In this document: positions 53,880-64,000 of the stretch, one piece after another
Numbering within the stretch: the first letter of the stretch is position 1
Layout: every line of letters starts with the position of its first letter
Assembly (NCBI GenBank): GCA_018697195.1
Contig: CM031864.1
Span: 16,008,263 to 16,072,262, forward strand
DNA: 64,000 nt
Source: Certhia americana
Taxonomy: Eukaryota; Chordata; Aves; Passeriformes; Certhiidae
Direction: 5' to 3'
Made by a program: the position numbers and the translations under genes
The notes under the pieces: model-generated
Database searches by the model: none
Seen by the model: the letters and a program-made list of their open reading frames with translations, nothing else
What the model was told of the DNA's origin: nothing

Positions 53880-54104
53880 TCATAGAACATCACAGATGTA
53901 GTTTCCTGTTCTGTAGATACATCTGGTAATGTCATCAGGCACAGTCACTGGGGTGGGTCCCCCATTTTCTTTGGCCCAAGTTTTGACCTCCCCTAAAAAG
54001 AGGTATTCAAAGCCAGCAGGCACCAGTTTAGTTCCTTGCCTTTCCATAAGCAACAGGGCTAATGGCAAACAGTCAAAATATTCCCTTAGAAGCTTGAAGT
54101 TGCA
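53880..54104 (-). other. Weak exon-like open frame of unknown identity
   Basis: The minus strand is open for 74 codons between stops. Its residue make-up (balanced charges, Gly-Gly-Pro-Thr-Pro, few Ser/Cys runs) looks more protein-like than the other frames in the window; an example segment is ENGGPTPVTVPDDI. There is no ATG at the start of the frame. A CTAAG at the upstream side could serve as a weak splice acceptor, but the pyrimidine tract is poor and no good donor lies before the stop. I recognise no family. Possible readings are an old retrogene or repeat fragment, a terminal exon, or chance. Confidence 0.15.
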
Positions 54105-56612
54105 TTAATATGAGCTTGGGATTTTACCAGGTCTTTGAATGCAGAATTTAGACTTTTCTACTGTAACATTACACATATGAATGTTCTGAAGCTTTCATTA
54201 CCTGCAGGCTTTTTTAAAAACAGAAGAATGTTTGATTTGGATGGTTGCATTAAATTAGGGGATATTAATGGATTATACCCACAGCCTCAATAGTAATTGC
54301 CAGTTGTCTACAAGTAACTAGTTCTATATGAAGGCCAAAATTATCAAAGCAAACCACAAACAATAATTCACAGGCACAAAACATGTGCTCTCTGTTTATC
54401 TTTCTGGTTAGAGCCTCCAGTCTATGCAGAAACTTCGTTACTTCTCAGATAAAATGGCAGCAGTTAGAATTCAGAAACTCAGCTTTATTTACAAGTGGAT
54501 ATAAAGTTTTGGGGAAATTGTTGTGGCACGGCCACCTTAAAGTCATGTGCATATTTATATTCAGGCCTAAAATGAGTGCAGTTGAAAGACAGCAAGAGAA
54601 AAAGTATACTGGAACTTCCTTAGTCCTATTGTACAGGCAAACAGAGGGCTTCAGATTTTCTTTCAGAAGCACATCACCCCAAATCCAAGCTATTGTGTAT
54701 ATATATAGATACATGTACATATGTATGCATGTAGAAACACAACATTTGCATTATTGTTTTATTGTACAGCACTAAAAAATAGACTGCAAAATGAAAGGGA
54801 AACAATATTAAAACTAAAAAAAATAAACTTAAGAAAAAAGTTAATCTGAACACTTTATGGGCTGAATCATCATAATGCAAATTGCTGTTCATGAGTGCCA
54901 ACTTAATAATCAACAACATGATAGTTAACCAACAATATCATAGCAACAAACATAAAAGATGCATCTGAATAGAACCGGTCTAAAGTCTGAAGAAAATTAA
55001 CTAAATAAATATCTAGGGAGGGCTCTCATTTATGCATAGAGTTTCAAGTGAGATTAATGCACCTTAAAACTTAAGCAAATAGCTGACAGGACAGATGTGC
55101 CCCCACAGGAGCATTTCTGTCTGAGTGTGGTAACCACTGATGAAGTCCATTCACAGCAAAATATTGCAACTTGTAGTAACTGATACTGGAAACGTGCATC
55201 TTGGGATCCAATGCCTAACGCTACTGCAAACTCAGGTTTGTGTAAGTCTGCCAAAGCACCTATACCATGCATTTTCACATCATCTACTAACTCCTCTAGG
55301 AACATCCATGCAAACAGTTATAAAACTGGTGATGCTGAGGTGGAAAAAAAGTATAAGCACCAGCCACCCCTGATTGGAAACATATCCACCCACAACAGTT
55401 GCACAACAAGCAATGGCTTCTCTGACTTTATTCAGTACAGTTTGAAAAAAAATTAAAATCTGCTTTTCCCTTCTAGGTGATTTCTTATATTTTTATTTTC
55501 TATTTTATAGTAGTGATGCATAGCATAGGTGAGAAAACACTTGTATCAACACAGAAAATAATTTTGGACAGAAATATTCAAATGTTAATGCATAGTATAT
55601 TTATTTTCAGAGTAGTTGTAACTTGAGTACCCTGGGCATCTTCAAAAATAAACAGTTACATCTCTAGACTGAAATCTCACATAATAGAGTTAATTTCATA
55701 GCATAAGAAACAGAACAGAATAAGAATATGAGCATCAACACTTCTGATTTGCTCACTGTTGTTTCCATAACTTTGCAAAAATGTAACTTTTTTTCTTTGG
55801 GAAGCTGACCCTTTGAAAAATGCAGCAGAAGTATGGGTTGTGTTATTTACTCTGATGGGATGAAACTTCAGCATTGACATTCACTCTGATAAAGAGCCAA
55901 GAGAGCCAAAGAGCAGGTGGGGCAGTGTAAGAATGTGCTAATAGGTGCAAAAGTAAAAGCTCAACTAGGTGAAAAAACCAACACATCATCTAATCAGAGC
56001 AGTCCGGAGAACTGAGATGCTGAAAGTAAACAACAAAAGATTGGGTATGTGGAAAGACCTCCCAGAGGAGTAGAAATGTAATAGAAATGCCTCCTTCAAG
56101 AAAAGAGGAACATAATAGTCACTCCCATGAAGTTTATGCTTTCATAAGGCAGGACCTTCTGTCAGGATCCTGTCTGCAGATAGGATGAGAGAACAGCAAT
56201 CAATTTCTAAGTATGCAGTGGTATCAACTTAGAAGAAGTACATTATGAAGAAAAATATCATGAGATGTGGAAGCCATTTGATCTTTTAAAAATCCAAGTT
56301 AATAGATATTAAACACAATTTGGTGAAGTATTCACCCATAAAGGAAAGAAAGGCTACAAAATGATAAAAATACTGTAGTCTGCTGATCAAGGGAAGATTA
56401 CTTTGAAAAGATATTATATTGAAATCTTTGCTGGTAGAAACAGAGTGTTATTTGTCAGATGGAAAGCAGACAGGCATTCTCATGTGAATTTAGCAGTCTC
56501 CAACCACATGGATATGACTAGAGTATAACAATCTAAATCCCATTTTATTTTAGATATGAAATGGGATCAATGTGTTTCTGAGATGTTGAGGTTTCTACTA
56601 TCTGAGCCAAAC

Positions 56613-56633
56613 TCAACTTCATGGTGAAGTTGA
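56613..56633. repeat. Hairpin with arms TCAACTTCA/TGAAGTTGA, spacer TGG
   Basis: Perfect 9-bp inverted repeat with a 3-nt spacer. The arms are identical to those at 36235-36255 while the spacer and flanks differ. A second GATGGTGAA word follows at 56640-56648. Confidence 0.9.
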
Positions 56634-59619
56634 ATTTTTGATGGTGAAATAATTTTTAAAAAGGATTTTAGACTTCAGAATAGCTGTTACTAAAGGGCTG
56701 CTCAGATGAGCTTTGAGTCAAATGTCATCTGTACAGAAGGTTTCAAAAAGGATTAGTCCACACATAGGGAACAGACACCAACATCCCTACTTGGGGAGCA
56801 TAGACTCAGTACTTTCTCCATCCCTAAGAGTAACATTGGAATTCACAGCTAATGATGTCACCATCATTATGACAACTTTCCACATTATGTTTTTCTGTTT
56901 TGAGTGCCATTTAATCATCTGCAGAGTAGGCAGGGTTTGTTTATTCTAGACAAAAATCTATAAATAAAGTCTATTTTTATTAGTATGGAAAAAATAAATT
57001 TTAAAAAAAGCACAAAAATTCATCACCAATGATACAAAGCTAATATAGAGTGGAGAAAAAGCAAATAGTCTACCAAAATGTTAAACAAATTAGGCCAAAA
57101 TGAGTCACCAGCAGGGTCTTCAGATGTATCATAACAGCATTCAGCTATAACACAGGGAAAAAATGGCTCTCTAAAGTCCTTGCACGCTTTTTGTTTAGTC
57201 CAGCCAAAGATACCCGTGGTCAAGAATTGAAATTCTTCTCATCTAGAAGGACAAGTATCTTCCAATACACTACTGTGTAGCCTTTAGGGAAAGCAATGTT
57301 TCAAGCGAGCAACATTCTTTTCTACAACATGCTTCTAAACTACCCAGAAACTTTGTGAAGGTAAACTGAAGGAAAATTACTTTGTTTATCTAAACACCGT
57401 ATCTCCCCTTTCTTTTCCACCCCACCCTCTTCAGTATGCTTTTGCCATTATGGTATATTACCTCAGGACTGCTGTTTATCCAAAGATTCTTCCAGATGTA
57501 AGAACTAGGAATAAAGTGGGAAAGAAAAGGGAACAGGGCAAAATCTCAGGTTCATGCTTATGTCCATATGCTTTTTTTCCCCTTCCTACTGCTTTCTGCC
57601 AAATCAAAATATATTCAGAGTCTGATATTGTATTGAAATGTCTCAGGCAGTTCATCAGTCTATCACAGCTAATACTAGTTTTAGTCATTAAACAGAAAGT
57701 GAATACTTGTTCTCTGGCTCTTATTACATATACAAATCACTCCTTAAAATTGCCTCAAAATTCACTTGCAAGTACTTCAACTGTCATTAACATGCTCTAG
57801 AGAAGTCAGTTCCTATAGTGTACGTAGGTGCTACTACTCTTCTCTTGAAGAGCAAAGGTTGTTTATATTGAGCGTCATTCATTCACTTTCATCTTCACCC
57901 CCACAGAAGAAAGTGCCAAGATTCCACTTTCAAAGGGATCAGACCTTTGACCAATCTGTTTTACCCCAGAGGCTGAGAAAGGTTCAAAAGAGTGATAGAG
58001 GAAGTCTGACCTACTCTTGTTCTGTGAAACAGATTTGAAACACAAACTATTAAGAAGAAGCATGGCTTTATTACTCAGCACACAAAGGACAATAGTAAAG
58101 AATGCAATGAATGAAGTGTTTCCCAGATCCTCAACTCTTAAACCTGCAACATTGCAAACAATGATGAAGCACAGACTTTTCTCAATTTTTAATAATGATG
58201 TCTTAATTTGGGGTACAAATATTCAAGATAGAAAGTGTTAAATCTTGAAGCAGAAAAAAATAAATAATGTCTTGAATAGTAAACAGAAGAAAAACAATGT
58301 GATCAGGGTGAAGTTGGAAGCCTGTGGACTGTGATCATTGGAATTGAGAAAGATTGCTGAGGAGAGTGTAAACGGAGTGTTGAGTGACTTAACCACTTAT
58401 TTCCTTGCTCTTTCTTTGTGTTGGTATACAAGAAGTCCAGCAATCTTAACCAGAAGCTGATAAAATCTGAGTGTGTGGCTAGGTAGACAGAGAATTAGAC
58501 AAGTAAAAGCGCAATATGCATCAGCATAGAGAATAAATAACATTGGCTAAGAAACTAGAACAGCTTTGTTTCATATGTCACAAAGTAGAGACAGAAGTAC
58601 TATGTAACAATAAAACACAGAGCTGAATAAAAGTGAAAAAAATAAATTGAAGACTTCTGTGACTTTAGCTCAATGGAGTCAGTAGCACTTGCAAACTTAT
58701 TTGAAGAGGCTCAGGATACCTTGTATATCTCTGTATTTGAAACATTCTGTTAGCAAGTAAAGACACTGCATAAAAACTTCAGATACTGGGTCTGGCTCAC
58801 CCAGTCCTGCTCTCTGGAGGACTGGATACATTCATTGCTTTAGGAATGATTGATGCCACACCTTTCGAGCTCTAAAGGGACCCGAAAAAGAGTAAATGAC
58901 AATATGGAAAATAGCTAAGCAGACTGTGTTTCATAATAAACCATCTATATCAAACCATCCAAGCACGAATCACCACAGTGAATAGTACCCATTCTGAAAG
59001 GCTTCAAGAGTACCTGCTCTTTTTTTTAATTATTATTTTTTTTTAAGTGGCAAGGAACCTATACTAATACAAGGTAAATAATTTGTGATTTTCATCTTAA
59101 ATTGCAAAGTCTATTCCAGTGAATCATATATAGCATTTGTATGGTTCACAAATTGCTGAAAAGAATTACTATGCAATGCTTAGGAAACCAGGCTTAGCTC
59201 TGCTGCAGCATCAGCTCTTTGTTTTTCTGCTCAGTTCTGTCTCATTGCTATGCTCAGAACACTTACTGCTCTGAATGCTCTAAATTGATACTCTGCTACT
59301 CTGATCAATGTCTCAGGGATCTTTGCTCAGTTGTCTGACAAAAAAAATAGGAAAGCCATGTATGGCAATGGATAAGTCCAGTCTTTATTGCTGGAGATGT
59401 TTGCAAAAGCAGAGAGAAAAAGAGAGTGAAGGTATTCATACTGCCAATGTCTAGCCAAGGACGACAGGCAAATGCCCTATGTCATCAGTAAATAGACAGG
59501 CATTTCTTAAGGTTTAGTTACAGGAATAAAATTTTCCTCTGCGAACGATCTGGAAATGTTTTGCTTTGTATTGCTTGCCCACAGTTTTTCATGTTTTGAT
59601 TCACTTGTTTTTGTTAGGG

Positions 59620-59633
59620 TTTTTTTTTTTTTT
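59620..59633. repeat. Poly(T) tract, 14 T
   Basis: Uninterrupted T14 after TTGTTAGGG. No minus-strand retrogene body was recognised beyond it. Confidence 0.9.
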
Positions 59634-61595
59634 AAGTTTCCCAACTTGACCTTGCAATTACAGACCTAAAGGAAAACTATTGTTAGTTCTTGCTTCCTGT
59701 GAATTGGACCACACAACTGGATCTTCTATTTATTTAAAAGCAAAGGTCTAAGTTCTGGGAGATGCTGAGTCCTCTCAGCTTATTAACTTCATAGATCAGA
59801 AAATCACTTGTCAGTGGTACAGATGACATTATTTTTTGATTACTTTTTTTTGCCATCTCTCTCAGGCAGACTTTTCCCCTCCTAGACTGTTCTAATCCCC
59901 TCACTATCTCTATACAACCTCTTCTTGCTTTTCTCTTCTGAGCGACACATGCATATATGGAACAGCCCCCAGATTCCTTCCTTCCCAGGATGGCTGGGAA
60001 ATAACCCAAGCATTACAAATTCCCCCATTTGCTTTGCACAGATTCCACAGTCTTTATAACTAACAAGCACGAAAGATGCAAGGTAGCAACTAAGAGTGTC
60101 CAAAAGACACATCCAGCCAGTGTAGAAGCCAGGGCATGGCCAGAAACTGGACATTCCACTGTATCACTTTTGGTTTTCTCCCATAACACATCAGCAGAGC
60201 TTCCTCACAAAGTGCATACATTAGGAAAATGCCTTTTTTTTAAGGCTGGACTCATATTTCTAAAGCATCAGAAATTTCATATCACATTTCAAACTGTTAA
60301 ATAACTTTTAAAACCTGTACTCTAGTCAAGAATTGACTAATTCAAATTTACCATTAGACAAGTGACACATCAAGATCTTAAAGAAAAAGCATTGGGGTAA
60401 GAGTTTGGTTAAAGACAGGATTTCAACAGGTACATTTCAAAGATATAATGCAATTATAATTAACCTACCTTTAGATTTGCGCAGTTGAACACACATTTTA
60501 AAAAGAACTCTGCCAGTCTGCTATAGCAGCTTGTTCCAGACTTCCCTATCTCTGTGATATAGTGTGCATGAATTTTATATAACATTAGCCAAAATCTAAA
60601 GGTATAATAGCAACAAAACCAAACCCTCCACATACAAGTTGAAAACTCCCTTTCAGCCAGTATACATGATTGTCTACATAAATTAATTATGTTAATAGAA
60701 TACAGAATACAATTAACATTTTTTATTCATCAATCTTCATTTTCTAAGCAGCTCAGTCAAATAAAAAAAAGAAATGCTGCTTCTTTTTCACTGCTGATAG
60801 TTTCACATGTGAAACAAAGAAAGACCAACCTTAAGCCTTTTGATAAATATGATACCGTGGTAACTGCAGCGTTCACTTTGTATCCCATTTCTCCAAGTTC
60901 CTGTCAGCCAGATGTCACTTGCAATGCAAACACTAGAAAAATATGAAATAATAATTTCATACATCATCTATGAGAGCACGAGCCAGTCAAACATTCAATA
61001 CAAATTCAAACTGCTACTACACATAAAGCAAATATCATCCAAATAATATTTAGAGTGATTGAAATGCTTTTGATTTGGAAGTGTATTCTCTTAAGCTAAG
61101 TGGTCCCCAAGACCATCCAGAAAATTCAATTGTTTCATTTTAAAATGTTTTCTGCCCAAAATTATATCAAATCCTAATGTCTCAGTAGAAACACATGGGA
61201 TTGGATTGCTGACTGGGCGCCCGATGTCAAAGAGGAATCTAATTTTCAAATGGCATTTCCTCATACTGTCTCACCAAAACACAAAATTGATAAAATTTTA
61301 ATGGATAATTTTCAGAGCAGGACATTAGCCATCATGCTGGGAAATAGTGCAGGAGAACACCATGTAGCATCAGAAAGGTAATGTATCAGAAGACAGTTAA
61401 AATAAATAACAATAAAGCACATGCCCTTACATTTTATGTTTTCTCTTGCAACTAGAAACAGAATTCAGAAGGTAAGCTTTGCAGTAACAGGCACATCTCT
61501 CTTCCCTTCTTTTCCAGGGCATTTTTTTTATAAGTGATGTCCTTAAAATATGGGTGTGATATATTACTTAAAAGGGCACAGTGTTCATCTTTTAC

Positions 61596-61850
61596 TGGAG
61601 CGACACAGAATCCTCACTGACATCAATTGTGAAAGTTATATTGACTTCAATGACTACATCAGTAACCACTCCATATACCAAAATGTTTTTCTTAAGTAAC
61701 GCTACAGGAAAAATTGCAAAGCTGGAAATAAATGAAACATCACCCTTCTGGATCTCCTGATGGGACAAGGTACAGCAAGCACTTAACACCAAAAGCCATG
61801 ACAAGATGTAAAGGGCTAAATCCTACTCCTGATGACAAATAAGTTACACT
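61596..61850. repeat. Possible decayed ancient palindromic repeat (two segments)
   Basis: CACTGACATCAATTGTGAAA (61616-61635) followed by ATATTGACTTCAATGACTAC (61638-61657) has the GAAGTCAAT ... ATTGACTTC inverted layout of old sauropsid repeats. About 160 bases on, GGGCTAAATCCTACTCCTGA (61812-61831) resembles the terminal GGGCCAAATCCTGCTC word of the same class. Whether these belong to one element is uncertain. Confidence 0.33.
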
Positions 61851-61859
61851 AGGCAGAAA

Positions 61860-64000
61860 GGTACTAATTAACTGTATTAGGTTATCACTCAGTAACAATG
61901 TAAAATATGTGTATGGAAATGTGCTATTTAAAATGGGTTCTTCTCTGAATAATTTTCCTTTCAATTAAGTTAGATCATTAATCATTTAAATTTGAGACTT
62001 ATTTAGAAAATACAAGTGGACAAGTAAAAAAAGGTGAAATAAGATTTTACTAACCTTTGTAATTTATTTTGAATTTATAAAGAAAGTACAACACAGTGGA
62101 ATATATGGTGAAACAGACTGACTCAGCTTTCCAGCACTCATTTCTTGTCATTTATTACTAGCTGGGTTTTGAAATCTGTTTATATATGTATTCCAGGTAT
62201 TCTGGTGAGTGTATATGCTGATGAAGATATATCTGCTTTCATCAAGAGTTAAGTATTTAAAAGCTTTAATAAATATCTAAATAAAACTTGCAGAACATTA
62301 AAAAGACCACAACAAAAGAAAATCACAGCGATTAAAATGGAGGTTTAATTATCTGGGGGAGAAAAAGCTTGCCCATGCCACATGCCAAGTCTACCACAGG
62401 TTGGTATTTTTCTTTTACAGTAAACTGAAAAACATCACTGAAGTCCTCAGGTTGGTTAAGACTAGGGCTCTTCATGTAGCCAAAGATACTGCCATAGCTA
62501 CAGCTTTCATTAAGAACTGCTCACTTATTTCACTGCTCATAGGCCAGTGCCATTGTGAAGAGGAAGAAATTATATTTTGATAGAGCTCTTTGTGGTTTAC
62601 TGCACCTCTCTTCCAGTCAGCCTCAGTAGGAGACTTCTCCAGATCAAGACAATAAAATGCTTTTGGCACAATGCAGAAATCACGCTGGAGCTTGCTAAGA
62701 CGTGGCTTCCCCAAACCCCAGCTCTGAGCTGAACACAACCAACCTATAGTTGCCCATCTCATGGACCAATCAGTGAGTTATACCTTCCCCAATGTTTTTG
62801 GTATTTTTGCAACATCAATCTGACAAACTGCCACATCTAGTCTATCCCCCATATCAGTCACCTTGGCTCCCCCTGTAACTCAAAGGAGTTCCCTTTCTAA
62901 AACAGGAGGGAAACAGAAGGCTAAAAAATGGAAGGCTGAGCTGGAGGCTTCTTTGGTGTGTCTGAGTAAGAGAAACAAGACCTTCCTGGCTCTTTTGTTC
63001 ATCCTTCCTGCTCCATCTTCTACAAGTGGAAGGCAGTCTCCATTTCTCTTAATCAAAGACAGCAGAAGAGAGTTCTGCTTACATTGCACATTCAACTAGG
63101 AAGGATATTCAGTGCAGGAAAGAAAGTTTTTCCAGAGAGGACTGAAATTCTCAGAGGGTTAGCAAGGCCTATTGTCTTGATCTGGCTACTCAGAGTAATG
63201 AAATCTAAACAGACTTTCATTAACAAGCCTTTTCACACCTCTGCTCTCCACAGCTGAGCTCAGCACTGAAAGAGAGACTATAATGCAGTAACTTTGAGAA
63301 GGTTTCTGTGCCTCTCTCAAATGAAGCATGCATTGGTTACCTAACTATGCATGAGTACAGCACAGCACCAGCATCAGCTTCTGCCAAAACTCTATTACTG
63401 GAGGAAATTGCAAATTTGACAGATTTGCCATCCTAAAGTCATAATGGCCTAAGAACTAAGAGGAGAGTGAAACAGATAATTCTCTGACCACACTTGCTTC
63501 ACATCCTGGTTGATCTGTGCTGATAGCCTTTGGTAGTAGCTCAAAGGCTCAAAAGAACTTTTAAATTATCAAATTAACTTATAAGTCTATTCCCAGCTTT
63601 GCAAACACCACTGAACTTTTATTTTAACCAGGAAAAAAGCACACTGAAAACACATCACAGCTGCCGACATTTTTCTTCCTCATTTAGAGAAAATTTTGAG
63701 ACTTGTAGTTTTAGCTGTCTCTTTTTCTCCTCAAAAGGATTCCACTTCTCTCAGTGCTAGCTGAACATCTCTTTCCTGGTCCTTTCCTTTTAAGACTTTG
63801 AAGTTTCTAAGTAAGTGGATTAGGTGGGCAACTGTCTGTTCAAGACTTTGTGGGACATATTCAGAGTAGCTCACACCAGGTGGGGAGATATTGGAGCAGA
63901 TACAGAAGGATTGCTCCAGAGGCTCCTGACCTCTGTTTGAATAACTGGTGCATCTGTGCAAACTAATCCCATATTTTGACTACTCAAACACCCCCCCACA
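61860..64000. other. Non-coding sequence, no gene seen
   Basis: Frames up to 96 codons without recognised motifs. No repeat family, tandem array or RNA gene recognised. A C9 run (63989-63997) lies at the window edge. Confidence 0.55.

Larger units (their letters stand above)
50725..61590. other. AT-rich non-coding sequence, no gene supported
   Basis: Frames up to 130 codons (54383-54775, +), with no recognised domain; that frame partly runs through a TA/TG-rich alternating patch at about 54692-54731. A weak exon-like frame (53880-54104, minus) and a hairpin (56613-56633) are listed separately. A CAGAATCACAGAAT word at 52258-52271 recalls the reverse of a CR1 tail, but no CR1 body follows. 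Confidence 0.5.

Noticed and set aside
54069..54086. Phosphatase-like DCLPLA word in the minus frame at 53880-54104
   Set aside because: Only the short DCLPLA word coincides; the surrounding residues do not follow the serine/threonine phosphatase family.
54383..54775. 130-codon + ORF
   Set aside because: Overlaps a 91-codon minus frame and runs into a TA/TG alternating patch; no recognised domain.
1..64000. tRNA, 5S, U-snRNA genes, CRISPR arrays, bacterial operons
   Set aside because: No A/B-box pairs, snRNA signatures or regularly spaced repeats were seen; the sequence is vertebrate nuclear DNA.

Overview
This window looks like nuclear DNA from a bird (a sauropsid at minimum). The main evidence is a 5'-truncated CR1 LINE at about 30757-32220 on the + strand. 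It ends in the (ATTCTATG)n-type tail that CR1 elements carry instead of poly(A), and its 3' region matches the avian CR1 consensus as I know it. There are no recognisable Alu, L1, B1/B2 or other mammalian repeats, and recent repeat content is very low, which also fits a bird. The DNA is AT-rich by eye, CpG-poor and shows no CpG island.

I found no protein-coding gene I can support, and no tRNA, rRNA or snRNA gene, promoter or CRISPR array. The open frames are short (the longest are 163, 133 and 130 codons), are not conserved-looking and overlap frames on the other strand. The window is best read as intergenic gene-desert or large-intron sequence. I cannot name the locus.

Layout. 1-21100 is AT-rich unique sequence with short tandem repeats, poly(A)/(T) tracts and one stretch (4180-4400) that resembles a developmental conserved non-coding element. 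21145-21321 holds an old repeat relic followed by an 88-bp fold-back element with 27-bp inverted arms. 22320-26640 has another relic, a 65-nt hairpin at 23642-23706 and a probable ancient CR1 fragment at 26395-26640. 30757-32220 is the dead CR1 copy. 32225-47900 is mostly featureless, with relics near 36826-36995 and 45385-45450. 47905-47969 is a pure (CA)21(TA)n compound microsatellite. 50300-50720 is a second enhancer-like stretch dense in homeodomain, POU and TALE-type words. 50725-64000 is AT-rich unique DNA with one weak exon-like open frame on the minus strand (53880-54104) and a relic pair near 61596-61850.

The points most worth a second look are the fold-back element at 21234-21321 whose arm mismatches are all transitions, two hairpins 20 kb apart with identical 9-bp arms (36235-36255 and 56613-56633), the precursor-like hairpin at 23642-23706, the two enhancer-like stretches, and the scattered palindromic ancient-repeat relics. 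Repeat-family assignments other than the main CR1 are pattern recognition from memory and have not been checked by any search.
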